DNA of 64,000 nucleotides from Archangium violaceum (GCF_016859125.1 NZ_CP069338.1:1178001-1242000); one strand, 5' to 3'; positions 9,823 through 19,160 are shown, counted from the first letter of the stretch. Made by a program: numbers and translations. The notes: generated by a model not told the origin, from the letters alone.

Positions 9823-10506
9823 TCAGACCTTGCCTACCGGAGCGGTGGATGGGGGACCAAGTCGAAGCGGATCCCACACGTACTCCCCGGTCGCGGTGAG
9901 GAGCATGTTCGTGAAGCCGTGATGGGCAACGAAGTGGGCGAATCGCGCGGAGACGACCCACAGCCCGTGCAAACCTCGGGGGCGGAAGACGTCTTCGCCC
10001 GTCCAAGAGCCTGACTCCAGTGCGAAGCCATGGATCGAATCCACGCCGGAGGCACGGCAGTACGTGCAGATCATGGGATCCGCGCGCCGGAGTCGGCTGC
10101 GCGCCTCGTCCACCACTGCGCAGCCATAGGCGGGGATGACGTAGACGTACCCGGGCACGGTGGTGGGTTTGGGCCCCCTCCGTTGCCTGCGTACGCGAAC
10201 CTCCACGGGATGGAAGCCACCAAGCCCGGTGAGTCCTTCGGCTCTGAATGCATCCGCGAACCGCTCCGAGAGCAGGAAGCTGTTGCCAGGCCCCTCCACG
10301 AAGTCACCCAGGTTCTGGCCGAACAGATCCAGCTTTCCACGGTAGGGCGGCAACCAGGTCCGCAAGCCCACTGTGTCGCCGCACTGTGGGCAGCGGGGAG
10401 CTGGACCCAGGTTGTCCCCCTCCCTCATGAAAGTGGTGTCGTGGGCTGCTCCCAATGCGTGCTTCGCAACAAAGAAGAAGGGAGAACGAGGGTTTTCAAA
10501 AGCCAA
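9823..10506 (-). CDS. Double-CXXCG motif protein, SitI6-type immunity protein
   Basis: A 227-residue protein with RCPQCG near residue 38 and a second CTYC knuckle near residue 145, separated by a region rich in aromatic and Gly-Phe residues. This is the layout and length of the myxobacterial paralogous double-CXXCG family (TIGR02264), which includes SitI6, the immunity protein against a SitA6 lipoprotein toxin exchanged between cells. No SitA/SitB toxin genes lie next to it, so here it would be an orphan immunity gene. The start is uncertain: the frame opens at a TTG (10504-10506) without a clear ribosome site, and the internal ATG at 10426-10428 is the alternative. It converges on the PLD gene; before the IS insertion the two stops were about 13 bp apart. 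Confidence 0.6.
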   Translation of the reverse strand: MAFENPRSPFFFVAKHALGAAHDTTFMREGDNLGPAPRCPQCGDTVGLRTWLPPYRGKLDLFGQNLGDFVEGPGNSFLLSERFADAFRAEGLTGLGGFHPVEVRVRRQRRGPKPTTVPGYVYVIPAYGCAVVDEARSRLRRADPMICTYCRASGVDSIHGFALESGSWTGEDVFRPRGLHGLWVVSARFAHFVAHHGFTNMLLTATGEYVWDPLRLGPPSTAPVGKV

Positions 10507-10861
10507 GAGGAAGCCTCGCTCACATTTCCGTGCGGTTGTAGCTCGATCGCAAGAACTCCTCCTCCCTCACCGGACGACTGCTGCCGGTCACGCGAACGGG
10601 AACGCCGCAGGGAGCCCGTGGGAAGACGACGGCCCGTGGACAAATGCCGCTCGCGCCGCGAGGCGGTGGGACACACGCCCCCACGCCCCATCTGTTCACC
10701 CTGGCACAAGAGATTCACTGTAGGTCCACCCGGAGTCTCACCTGGGAGACAGGCTTCCAATTTTCGCTGTTCCGTTGCCCGAGGGGCAGGCAGAGTAGCG
10801 GCCCCTGTTTCACGCTAGGCCCCTGCCCGCGACCCCCGTTTCCAGCGAAGATGCAGCGCGC
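10507..10861. other. Non-coding gap of ~355 bp upstream of the kinase gene
   Basis: No convincing reading frame, RNA gene or repeat is seen. It must hold the promoter of the kinase gene at 10862 and possibly that of the divergent double-CXXCG gene. A TGGCAC at 10699-10704 lacks a matching TTGC element and is not called a sigma-54 site. Confidence 0.5.
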
Positions 10862-13459
10862 GTGATCGACACCGGTACACTCGTCCTCGATGGCCGTTTC
10901 CGCGTCCTCCAACTCCTCGGTTCTGGAGGCATGGGTGAGGTGTACCTGGGCGAGCAGGTGTCGTTGGGGCGTAGGGTGGCCATCAAGGTCCTGCACCAGG
11001 ATCTGATGGTGCACCCGAGCATGATCGAGCGCTTCAAGCGCGAGGCTCGCCTGCTGTCCGCGGTGGAGCACCCGGCGGTGGTGCGCGTCATCGACTACGG
11101 CGAGACGAACGTTGGCGCCTGTCTGGTCATGGAGTACGTGGAGGGAGAGAACCTCTATGACGTGCTCCAGCAGGGGGCCATGGCCCCGACGCGCGCGCTG
11201 CCCCTGCTGTACCAGCTCGCCGAGGGCCTGGCGGCCATCCATGACAAGGGCATCATCCACCGGGACCTGAAGCCGGAGAACGTGCTCCTCACCCGGGGGC
11301 TGCGCGGCGAGCAGGCACGGCTGCTGGACTTCGGCATCGCCCGGCTGGTGGAGCCGGACGCGACCGCCAGCAACCTCAGTCAGGTGGGGCTGGTGGTGGG
11401 CACGCCGGAGTACCTCTCGCCGGAGCAGGCGGTGGGGGCACCGGTGGATCCGCGCAGCGACCTGTACTCCTTTGGAGTGCTCGCCTACCGCGTGCTCTCG
11501 GGTCAGCTGCCCTTCCCCGGGCCGGGTCCCACCCAGTACGTCGCCCAGCATGCCGCCTCGGCGCCCCAGCCCCTCATCGAGGCCGCGCCCACGCTCGTCG
11601 GCCATCCCACGCTCGTCGCGCTGGTGATGCAGCTGATGCAGAAGGATCCCACCCACCGGCTGCAAGATGCGAATGCCCTGGTGGATGCGCTCGGCGCGGT
11701 GGCGGCGGGAACGCTCGGCGCGGCGAGCACGCCCCTGGCCATGGCCTCGGGTGCGCCCTCCACCCTCCCGAGCATCTCCACCTTCATCGTCCCCGACGAG
11801 TCCGCCCCGCCCGGAAGCGGAACGGTTGCCTTCGCCGCGCCCGTCGCCGCGCCGGCTCCGGCCGAGTCTCCCGCCTCGGGCACGGTCGTCTCCGGTCCTC
11901 CCGTCCCGGGCACGCCCGACATCCCGGGGCCCTCGCACTCGCGCGCGCCCACCCGCCCCGCCACGGACATGGTGGTGCCCGAACAGGCCGCCTCGCACTC
12001 GCGCGCGCCCACCCGCCCCGCCACGCCGCTCGCCGTGCAGTCGGTGCGCGGCAACACGGACACGGTCCTGGCCAGGCCCGCGAGCACGAAGGGACTGACG
12101 GGCAGCGGGACGCTGTCGGGAGGCAAGCCGCAGAACCTCACGGTGATGCTCACCGACCTGCAGGGCTACACCGAGCGCACCTCGCGGCAGACGCACGAGC
12201 AGAACGCGCGGATGCTGGAGACGCACGACGGGATGCTGCTGCCGCTGGTGCGCGACTACGGCGGCCGGCTGGTGCAGAAGCGCGGGGACTCCCTGCTCGC
12301 CGTCTTCCCCGCCCCCACCCACGCGGTGCTGTGCGGCATGGCCATGCAGGACAAGCTGTGGCGGCACAACCAGCGGTGTGGCCCGGACGAGCAGCTGCCC
12401 GTGCGCATCTGCCTCCACACCGGCGAGGTGCTCGTCACCCGTGACGCGGTGCTCGGCGAGCCGGTGGAGGTGGTGAAGGCGGTGGAAGCGGTGGCCGAGG
12501 CCGGCGAGGTCGTCTTCACCGAGTCGGTGAACCTCGTGCGCAGCCGGGTGGAGGGAGACGCCGATCCCTGCGGCAGCGTGCCGATGCCCGGCAGCGGAGA
12601 GCCGCTCCGCCTCTATCGCTGCCGCCGGGCCCTGGACGGTCTGCCCTTCGGAGGCCAGGACGAGGTGTCCATGCGCGCTCCGCTCCAGAAGCAGCTCGGC
12701 CCGGTGCGAGCGGTCTGGGACGAGGTGGCACGGGCGGGGCGGAATCTGGGCGAGCGGGCGCTGGAGCTCGTGCGCGCGAGCCCGGGCCGGACGGCGGGCG
12801 TGAGCCTGGGGCTGGTGGCGATGGTGGGGCTGACCTCGTACGAGACGGCGCACCGGAACGATCCCGTGTACCAGGCGCGCGAGCTGCTGGAGACGGGCAA
12901 GCCGGCGGACGCACTCGAGCGCCTGTCGGAGGTGCCGGCGGAGGCGAAGAAGGACGCGCCGGTGCGGCAGGTGCGCGCGCGGGCGCTGCACGGGCTCGAC
13001 CGGCACTCGGAGGAGTACGCGGCGCTTGCGGGAATCGACGCGGAGGCGCGCGAGTCCATCGAGGAGCCGGTGCTGGACGGGCTCGCCGAGGACTTCGGCG
13101 AGGACGAGGCGAACAAGGCCCTGCGCAAGTTGCTCTCCGGACTCCCGAAGGAACGGGTGAAGGAGCACTTCGAGGAGCTCGCGGAGGAGGAGCCCTCGTC
13201 CAGGCAGTGGGGCGCGCTGCGCTACCTGGAGGCGGTGCAGTCCACCGACGGGCTCGACCTGGTGAAGCTGTACATGCGGTCGCTCGAGTCGAAGAACTGT
13301 GGCATCCGGGCGCGTTCGGCGCGGCGGCTCGCGGGGTTGGGAGACCCCCGGGCGGTCCCCGCGCTGGAGCAGCTCATCAAGCAGCCGCGGGAGAAGACGC
13401 TGAAGAACTGCGGCCAGGACGAGGCGAAGGACGCCCTGGAGACGCTGACGAAGAAGTGA
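10862..13459 (+). CDS. Ser/Thr protein kinase fused to a class III cyclase-like domain
   Basis: The protein has 865 residues and starts at GTG 10862. Residues ~11-275 are a Hanks-type kinase: glycine loop GSGGMGEVY (20-28), K42 in VAIKVL, HRDLKPEN (133-140) and DFG (156-158), so the kinase looks active. A Pro/Ala/Ser/Thr linker follows, with an internal direct repeat. Residues ~424-575 resemble a class III nucleotidyl cyclase, with Asp in MLTDLQGYT and GD in KRGDSLLAVF. The usual transition-state Asn/Arg pair is not recognisable in GEPVEVVKAVEAVAEAGEV, so catalysis is doubtful. A weak hydrophobic stretch near 640-655 may be a membrane segment. The last ~170 residues look like TPR/HEAT-type helices. 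A role as a membrane-associated signalling kinase is inferred; no substrate is indicated by the neighbours. Confidence 0.88.
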   Translation: MIDTGTLVLDGRFRVLQLLGSGGMGEVYLGEQVSLGRRVAIKVLHQDLMVHPSMIERFKREARLLSAVEHPAVVRVIDYGETNVGACLVMEYVEGENLYDVLQQGAMAPTRALPLLYQLAEGLAAIHDKGIIHRDLKPENVLLTRGLRGEQARLLDFGIARLVEPDATASNLSQVGLVVGTPEYLSPEQAVGAPVDPRSDLYSFGVLAYRVLSGQLPFPGPGPTQYVAQHAASAPQPLIEAAPTLVGHPTLVALVMQLMQKDPTHRLQDANALVDALGAVAAGTLGAASTPLAMASGAPSTLPSISTFIVPDESAPPGSGTVAFAAPVAAPAPAESPASGTVVSGPPVPGTPDIPGPSHSRAPTRPATDMVVPEQAASHSRAPTRPATPLAVQSVRGNTDTVLARPASTKGLTGSGTLSGGKPQNLTVMLTDLQGYTERTSRQTHEQNARMLETHDGMLLPLVRDYGGRLVQKRGDSLLAVFPAPTHAVLCGMAMQDKLWRHNQRCGPDEQLPVRICLHTGEVLVTRDAVLGEPVEVVKAVEAVAEAGEVVFTESVNLVRSRVEGDADPCGSVPMPGSGEPLRLYRCRRALDGLPFGGQDEVSMRAPLQKQLGPVRAVWDEVARAGRNLGERALELVRASPGRTAGVSLGLVAMVGLTSYETAHRNDPVYQARELLETGKPADALERLSEVPAEAKKDAPVRQVRARALHGLDRHSEEYAALAGIDAEARESIEEPVLDGLAEDFGEDEANKALRKLLSGLPKERVKEHFEELAEEEPSSRQWGALRYLEAVQSTDGLDLVKLYMRSLESKNCGIRARSARRLAGLGDPRAVPALEQLIKQPREKTLKNCGQDEAKDALETLTKK
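11931..11965 (+). repeat. 35-bp direct repeat, copy 1, in the kinase linker
   Basis: This segment is repeated exactly at 11991-12025 with a 60-bp period. It encodes SHSRAPTRPAT in frame both times. Confidence 0.9.
11991..12025 (+). repeat. 35-bp direct repeat, copy 2, in the kinase linker
   Basis: Exact second copy of 11931-11965. Since the period is a multiple of three, gain or loss of a unit would change linker length without a frameshift. Confidence 0.9.
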
Positions 13460-13469
13460 GCGTCCCCGC

Positions 13470-13497
13470 CGCCCGGGTGCCTACAAGGTTCCGGGCG
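13470..13497. terminator. Hairpin between convergent genes
   Basis: CGCCCGG (13470-13476) and CCGGGCG (13491-13497) form a perfect 7-bp stem around a 14-nt loop, just after the kinase stop and overlapping the last codons of the convergent NlpC/P60 gene. There is no T-tract, so it is a candidate only. Confidence 0.4.
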
Positions 13498-14263
13498 AGG
13501 CGAAGCCCGCGAAGAGCTCCCCGGACAGCCAGTCGCGCTGACCTCGGGACGCCGCCCGCAGGAAGTCGTTGAGCACGGCGCCGTCCTGGCCGGCGCGGTG
13601 CGTGCGCGGGAAGCGCAGATTCATGCGCGAGCGGGCGATGCCCTTGCTGCCCCGGTGGATGAAGGTGACGGTGCCATCCAGCCCGACGCTCTCGACGACG
13701 CCGATGTGGGTCATCCCATCGTTGCGCAGGCCATCGCGGTTGCGGTCGTACGTCTCGCGGAAGAAGACGAGATCTCCGGGCCGGGGGCGGCGGTTGTGGA
13801 AGGCGCCGCGGGAACGCGCGCGGCGGTAGATGGCGGAGACGGCGTTCTCGCCCGCGAGGAAGCCATGGTTGACCAGGTCGATGCCCGCCTCAAGATAGGC
13901 GACCCGCACGAGGCCGGAGCAGTCGTCCGGGACACCGCGCTCCACGCGGCCCAGGTGCCTCACCCCCACGAGCCGCACCGCGCGCTCGACGATGAGGGAC
14001 GCGATGCGCGAGGGCGAGCCCGTGAACCCCGGGAGCGAGGCCCGAAGGCTGGTGGCCCCGGACACGAGTCGCGCGGTCTCCACGGTAACGCGCAGGGCCA
14101 TGGCCACGCTCTCCTGGGAGGCGTCCCCCCGCTCCACCTCGGCCACCCGAGGCGTCTCTGCCTCTGGCGAGGAGAGCGGCCCCCCCGTTGCCGGACGGAG
14201 CGCGGGCGCGGTGCCGGCACAGGCGACGAGGAGACACACCGGAGCGAGGAGCAGGCAGCGCAT
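13481..14263 (-). CDS. NlpC/P60-type (papain-like) cell-wall lipoprotein
   Basis: A 260-residue protein starting at ATG 14261-14263. A short hydrophobic leader ends in the lipobox LLVAC (C15), so it should be a lipoprotein. Residues ~85-215 have the papain-like layout of NlpC/P60 peptidases: Cys115 in DDCSGLVR, a GDLVFF segment, His186 in MTHIGVVES and a further His203 in TFIHRG. A DRNRDGLRND loop between them resembles a calcium-binding loop. It probably cleaves peptidoglycan stem peptides. It converges on the kinase gene and lies 75 bp downstream of the PAS histidine kinase gene that runs in the same direction. Confidence 0.8.
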   Translation of the reverse strand: MRCLLLAPVCLLVACAGTAPALRPATGGPLSSPEAETPRVAEVERGDASQESVAMALRVTVETARLVSGATSLRASLPGFTGSPSRIASLIVERAVRLVGVRHLGRVERGVPDDCSGLVRVAYLEAGIDLVNHGFLAGENAVSAIYRRARSRGAFHNRRPRPGDLVFFRETYDRNRDGLRNDGMTHIGVVESVGLDGTVTFIHRGSKGIARSRMNLRFPRTHRAGQDGAVLNDFLRAASRGQRDWLSGELFAGFASPGTL

Positions 14264-14338
14264 GCGACGACATTATCCACACCCGCCACGGCCTGCACCC
14301 TCCACGACCAGGCGGGCGCGGGCCCCACTGCCCGGCCG

Positions 14339-15940
14339 TCAGGCGGACGGGACCTTCGAGGGCAGCCAGAAGGTGAAGGCACTCCCCTTCCCCACCTGAC
14401 TCTCCACCGAGAGGTCGCCTCCGGACTCCCGGAGGATGGTGCGCACCACGGGCAGCCCCAGGCCGGTGCCGCGCCCCGGCGGCTTGGTGGTGAACCACGG
14501 CTCGAAGATGGTGGAGAGCTTGTCCTCGGGGATGCCCACCCCGGTGTCCTCCACGCTGCAGCAGACGACGCCCTTCTGCCTGTCCTCGAAGAGGCGCACC
14601 CGGACCTCCGTGGGCCTGTCATGCACCGGCTCCACCGCGTCGGCGGCGTTGCCCACCAGGTTGAGCAGCACCTGCTCCACCCGAGTCCGGCTCACCTCCA
14701 CCCAGAGGGGGGAGTCGGGCATCGAGGACGACACCTTCACGTGCTTGATGATGCCCGCGGTGCGCAGCATGGCCAGCGAGCCCGACACCAGCTCGCGCAA
14801 ATCCACCCGCTCCACGGTGGTGCGCCCGGGCCGGCCCAGGTCCATCAAATGCCGGCCATGCGTGGCCACGTGCTCGCACGCCCACCCCAGCTCCTCGAGC
14901 TCCTCCGGGTCTGGCGGAACACCGCGCCGGGCGCAATCGGTGAAGTAGGTCCTCAAACTGTTGAGCACGGCGGAGATGTTGCGCAGCTCGTGCCCCACAC
15001 CGGCCGCCAACGTGCCCAGCGTCGCCAGCCGCTCCACCTGCAGCAGCTGCCCGCGCGTCCGCCCCAGCTCCGCCTCCAGCATCTCGTTGTAGCGAATGCG
15101 CTCGGTGACATCCAACGCGATACCGATGACGCCCGTGAGCCTGCCGGCCTCGTCGAACACGGACGTGTAGCGCGTCTCGTAATGGATGCCGGAGAACTCG
15201 ACGGTGCTGGTGAAGGACTCCCCCTTCAGCGCCCGCCGCGCGTTCTCGAGGATGGCCGGACTCTCCGCGAAGATCTCGAAGATGGAGTACCCCACCACCT
15301 GCCCCGGCCTGAGACCCAACTGGGACAGCGCTCCCCCATCCGAGAAGGTGAAGATGCCCGAGGAATCCAACGCCCAGATGTTCATCTGCGCGCCTCGCAC
15401 CGCCGTGCGCAGCCGCATCTCACTGACGGCCAGGGCCTCCCGCATGGCCTCCCGCTCGGCCACCTGCGCGGACAACAGGCGGTTGGCCGCCTCACCCGCG
15501 ATGATCGCCACCTGGATCTGCTCCTGCGCCTCGCGCCGCGCGGTGATGTCCACGAGGATGCCGAGCACGCCCAGGACATTCCCCTGCGCGTCCCTCAAGG
15601 GCACCTTGCTCGTCTGGGACCAGCGCTGCTCGCCATCCTTCCCCCGGATGGGCTCCTCGCACTCGGCGAAGGGAATTCCCGACTCCAACACATCCAGATC
15701 ACACGCCCGGTAGAAGTCGGAGTCCTCCTTGCGCCAGGGCATCTCGTAGTCGGTGAGACCCACCACCGCGTCAGGGTGCGTCAGGCCGGCGATCCTCGCG
15801 AACGCGGCGTTGCACCCGAGGAAGCGCAGATCCTTGCCCTTCCAGAAGATGGGGTACGGCAGCGCGTCCAGGACGAGTCTGAGCAACTCCGCCTCCCGCC
15901 GCACCGCCGCCTGCACGACCTCGGGCCCCTGCCCTGGCAT
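14339..15940 (-). CDS. Sensor histidine kinase with two PAS domains
   Basis: A 533-residue cytoplasmic sensor kinase. Start ATG 15938-15940 is chosen because GGAGGAGG sits just upstream; the frame opens earlier but without support. PAS domain 1 spans ~20-135 and ends in the PAC-like GILVDITARREAQE. PAS domain 2 spans ~175-285 and ends in IALDVTERIRY. The phospho-acceptor H317 is in GVGHELRN. The ATPase domain has the N-box NLVGNAAD, the G1 box DTGVGI and the G2 box GRGTGLGL. No transmembrane segment is seen. No receiver domain or response regulator gene is adjacent, so the partner is unknown. It is divergent from another histidine kinase across a 163-bp gap, which suggests shared control. Confidence 0.87.
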   Translation of the reverse strand: MPGQGPEVVQAAVRREAELLRLVLDALPYPIFWKGKDLRFLGCNAAFARIAGLTHPDAVVGLTDYEMPWRKEDSDFYRACDLDVLESGIPFAECEEPIRGKDGEQRWSQTSKVPLRDAQGNVLGVLGILVDITARREAQEQIQVAIIAGEAANRLLSAQVAEREAMREALAVSEMRLRTAVRGAQMNIWALDSSGIFTFSDGGALSQLGLRPGQVVGYSIFEIFAESPAILENARRALKGESFTSTVEFSGIHYETRYTSVFDEAGRLTGVIGIALDVTERIRYNEMLEAELGRTRGQLLQVERLATLGTLAAGVGHELRNISAVLNSLRTYFTDCARRGVPPDPEELEELGWACEHVATHGRHLMDLGRPGRTTVERVDLRELVSGSLAMLRTAGIIKHVKVSSSMPDSPLWVEVSRTRVEQVLLNLVGNAADAVEPVHDRPTEVRVRLFEDRQKGVVCCSVEDTGVGIPEDKLSTIFEPWFTTKPPGRGTGLGLPVVRTILRESGGDLSVESQVGKGSAFTFWLPSKVPSA

Positions 15941-16103
15941 GACTCCTCCTCCCCGTCCAGCCTGGAGCAGGGTCCTCTTGAATAATGACCTGTTGGATGA
16001 CGCCAGGAAAGTGCGTCCCAGGATGTTCGCCGCCGGACGGCGGGGCGCGCATCGGCCAAACCCCGGGGACGAGCACTTCACTCCGAGAGGTTATATCTCC
16101 ACC

Positions 16104-17798
16104 GTGAATCCCCTCTTCCTCGGTCTGCTCGCGAGCGCGCTCGGTGGAGCCACGGGCGTCTGGCTCACCCGGCGGAGGCGGAGTGGACGGGACGGTTCCG
16201 CGCTCCTGCGCGCCGAAGTAGGTGCCGCGCTCGCCCGTCCAGGACCCCTGCACGACATGCTGCAACCGTGCGCGGAGGCGATGGTGCGCCACCTCGGAGG
16301 AGCCTTCGCGCGCATCTGGGTGCTGGCTCCGGATGAACAGGTGCTGGAGCTGCGAGCGAGCGCCGGGCGCTACACCCACCTGGATGGCGAGCACGCCCGG
16401 ATTGCCGTGGGTCAGCTGAAGATTGGCCAGATCGCCCGGAGCGGCATGCCGCTCCTCATCAACGACGTGCCGAACGACCCGAGGGTGCGGCGGGAGTGGG
16501 CGCGGCACGAGGGCCTGGTGGCCTTCGCCGGCTATCCGCTCCTGGCCGAGGGCCGGGTGGTGGGGGTGATGGCGATGTTCGCTCGCGGGAGGCTGGAGGA
16601 CGATGTCCTGGAGGCAATGGCCTCGGTGGCGGACGCGATGGCCCAGGGGATCGCGCGCCAGTACGCCGAGGAGCGGCTGCGGCGGAGCGAGGAGCTCTTC
16701 CGGTTGTTGCTCGACTCCACCGGAGAGGCCATCTACGGCATGGACCTGAAGGGGCGGTGCACCTTCGCCAACCGCACCTGTGTGCGGCTGCTGGGCTACC
16801 CGGATGCCTCGGCGCTCATCGGGCGCCGCATGCACGAGCTCATGCACCACAGCCACGAGGACGGAACGCCCTACCCGCGAAAGGAGTGCCCCATCTACGA
16901 GGCCACCGCGAAGGAGGGCATCCACCTGGACGACGAGTGGCTGTGGCGCGCGGACGGCAGGGGTTTCCCGGCGGAGATCTGGTCCTACCCCCTCTGGCGC
17001 GAGGGCGAGCGGCTGGGAGCGGTGGTCACCTTCGTGGACATCTCCGAGCGCCGCGCGGCCGAGGCGGAGCGGGCGCGGCTGCTACACGAGACCCAGGAGG
17101 CGGTGCGAGCCCGGGACGACTTCCTGGCCATCGCCTCGCACGAGCTGCGCACGCCCCTCACGCCCCTGCGGCTGGGATTGCAGAGCGCCCAGCGGATGCT
17201 CCAGGACGGACAGCCGCCCCCCGTCGGGGAGCTGCGGTCCCGGTTGGCGGTGACCAACCGGCAGGTGGTGCGCCTCACCCGGCTGGTGGAGAGCATGTTG
17301 GACCTGTCCCGGTTGACGCGAGGCACGCTGCAGCTGGAGACCGCCCCGTGCGACCTGGCGGAGCTGGTGAACGACGTGCTGGAACGCTCGCGCGAGGTGC
17401 TCGCGCAGGCGGAGTGCTCGCTCGATGCCCAGGTGGAGGGACCCCTCCCGGTGCTCGGAGATCGCCTGCGGCTGGAGCAGGTGCTGGAGAACCTGCTGTC
17501 CAACGCGATGAAGTACGGGGCATGCAGCCCGGTGCACATCCACTGCCGGGCCGAACAGGGCCGCGCACTGCTGAGCGTGGAGGACGAGGGCATCGGCATC
17601 TCGCCGGAAGACCAGCAGCGCATCTTCGGGCGCTTCGAGCGCGCCGCCTCCGTCCGGCACTATGGCGGCTTCGGGCTCGGGCTCTACATCCTGAGGGAGA
17701 TCGTCGAAGCGCACGGCGGGAACGTGTCGGTGGAGAGCCAGCCCGGACAGGGAGCCCGCTTCACGGTGACGCTCCCCCTGCTGGAAACGCCCGCGTGA
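16104..17798 (+). CDS. GAF-PAS sensor histidine kinase
   Basis: A 564-residue protein starting at GTG 16104, which gives a short N-terminal hydrophobic segment (residues 4-20) followed by LTRRRR, a single membrane anchor with the bulk inside. A GAF domain spans ~45-185 and a PAS domain ~195-320, ending in FVDISERR. H346 lies in ASHELRTPL. The ATPase has the N-box NLLSNAMKYG, the G1 box DEGIGI and the G2 box GGFGLGLYI. A GAGAGG ribosome-like site lies at 16085-16090, rather far upstream. There is no receiver domain and no regulator gene nearby. It ends 3 bp from the convergent SGNH hydrolase gene. Confidence 0.86.
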   Translation: MNPLFLGLLASALGGATGVWLTRRRRSGRDGSALLRAEVGAALARPGPLHDMLQPCAEAMVRHLGGAFARIWVLAPDEQVLELRASAGRYTHLDGEHARIAVGQLKIGQIARSGMPLLINDVPNDPRVRREWARHEGLVAFAGYPLLAEGRVVGVMAMFARGRLEDDVLEAMASVADAMAQGIARQYAEERLRRSEELFRLLLDSTGEAIYGMDLKGRCTFANRTCVRLLGYPDASALIGRRMHELMHHSHEDGTPYPRKECPIYEATAKEGIHLDDEWLWRADGRGFPAEIWSYPLWREGERLGAVVTFVDISERRAAEAERARLLHETQEAVRARDDFLAIASHELRTPLTPLRLGLQSAQRMLQDGQPPPVGELRSRLAVTNRQVVRLTRLVESMLDLSRLTRGTLQLETAPCDLAELVNDVLERSREVLAQAECSLDAQVEGPLPVLGDRLRLEQVLENLLSNAMKYGACSPVHIHCRAEQGRALLSVEDEGIGISPEDQQRIFGRFERAASVRHYGGFGLGLYILREIVEAHGGNVSVESQPGQGARFTVTLPLLETPA

Positions 17799-17801
17799 GG
17801 C

Positions 17802-19061
17802 TCAGGGCGCTTCCTGGGGCCGCACCCCATTGGCGCGCAGCACACGCACCACCTCGTCCGCCATGACGCGGTGGCCGGCGGCGCTCGGATGGATGCCATC
17901 CACATCCAGGCCGTCGATGAAGAGGTGCACGTTGTCCATCGCGTGTGTCACCGCCTCGAAGTCGATGACGTCGGGCTGCCGGTGGGTCCGTATCCAGGCG
18001 TTCATCGCCAGCCGGCTCGACTTCACCTCCTCGTAGCGACCGTTGCTCGCATGCTCCTTGGGCAGCAGGGTGCCCACCCACGTGCGACAGAAGGGCTTCA
18101 GCCGCTCCGTCAGCAGGAACATGTCCGCCTGGAGTTTGTCGTCCGGGGAGCCACTCAGGTCATTGGTGCCCAGCAGGACGATGCAGTCGGTGATGCCCGA
18201 CAGGACGAGCGCCTCTCCATCCAGCAGCCGCAGCGCGTCATAGAAGCCCTGGCCGGAGACGCCGGCGTTGACGATGGGCACTCCGAGTTGCGCGCTGGCC
18301 AGGAAGGACCAGGTGTCGCGGATGTCGTCGTGGCCGTTGATGTAGCCCTCGGTGATGCTGTCGCCCAGGGCGACGAAGGCGCGCGAGGGAGGACCCTCGA
18401 CATCCACGGTGGCCAGGCCCACGGGGATGGCCCAGGGCACGCCCCCGAGCGGCCCCGGCGTGGTGGCCCAGGCGCCCGAGCGCACGTAGCTACCGGGAAG
18501 CAATTCGATGGCGCTCGCCGCCAGTTGGCCCTCCGCCTCGAAGGACACCGCCAGCTCCTCACCGAAGTGAAGAGGGAAGAACACGGGATCGGACACCACG
18601 CGCGTCCTCGTATCCAGGGAAGTGCCGGGCGCGCCGGAGAACGTCACCGGCACCGGCTCGGAGGCCAGTGAGCCCTCGGGCCCGGCCCGCGCGACGGTGA
18701 CCCGCCGCAGCACCAGGGAGCCATCTCCCGAGCGGAAGGCGAGCCGCAACCGTTGCCCCGCCCGATTCACCGGCACGCGCAGGCGGAACGTGGTGGTACT
18801 GCCCACGCCCTGCGACCAGCGCAAGGCCAGGTGGAAGCCCGGCTGGAACAGGGGCGGCTGCGGCCGGGGGCCCTCCGGCGTGTCTCCCGGCCGCACGGGA
18901 GCCACCTCCAGCCCATCGGAGGGCAGTGTCTCCACACAGGCATCCAGGTCGGGGGCTGTCGGTGGGAAGACGGTTTCCCTCTCGTCCACGGCGGGTCCGC
19001 ACCGGGTCACGAGAAGTGCCCCCAGACACACCACCAACGCCGTGACTCGCCTCGTCCGCAT
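17802..19061 (-). CDS. SGNH/GDSL-family hydrolase, secreted
   Basis: A 419-residue protein; ATG 19059-19061 is chosen because GGAGG precedes it and it yields a signal peptide (MRTRRVTALVV...). Cys21 in LLVTRC could be lipidated, but Arg before it is a poor lipobox. Residues ~70-220 form a beta-rich N-terminal domain. The SGNH hydrolase follows: Ser235 in ALGDSITEGY, Gly in NAGVSGQG, Asn in LLGTNDL and the catalytic Asp/His in DGIHPSAAGH. Such enzymes remove acyl groups from polysaccharides or lipids; given the polysaccharide block upstream, a carbohydrate esterase role is plausible but inferred. It lies 99 bp downstream of the NHL/DMF-like gene in the same direction. Confidence 0.82.
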   Translation of the reverse strand: MRTRRVTALVVCLGALLVTRCGPAVDERETVFPPTAPDLDACVETLPSDGLEVAPVRPGDTPEGPRPQPPLFQPGFHLALRWSQGVGSTTTFRLRVPVNRAGQRLRLAFRSGDGSLVLRRVTVARAGPEGSLASEPVPVTFSGAPGTSLDTRTRVVSDPVFFPLHFGEELAVSFEAEGQLAASAIELLPGSYVRSGAWATTPGPLGGVPWAIPVGLATVDVEGPPSRAFVALGDSITEGYINGHDDIRDTWSFLASAQLGVPIVNAGVSGQGFYDALRLLDGEALVLSGITDCIVLLGTNDLSGSPDDKLQADMFLLTERLKPFCRTWVGTLLPKEHASNGRYEEVKSSRLAMNAWIRTHRQPDVIDFEAVTHAMDNVHLFIDGLDVDGIHPSAAGHRVMADEVVRVLRANGVRPQEAP

Positions 19062-19107
19062 CCGCACCTCCTCCTTTCGGGAGGAGGCATTGCACCTTCC
19101 GGACCAA

Positions 19108-19136
19108 CGGCTCCCCCTCCCGAGGGGGGAGGGAGC
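19108..19136. terminator. GC-rich hairpin between two minus-strand genes
   Basis: CTCCCCCTCCC and GGGGGGAGGGAG pair over about ten positions with one mismatch. It lies after the stop of the gene at 19161 and before the SGNH start. There is no T-tract, so it may attenuate rather than terminate transcription. Confidence 0.35.
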
Positions 19137-19160
19137 ATCGCGCACATCCCTGATGAGGCC

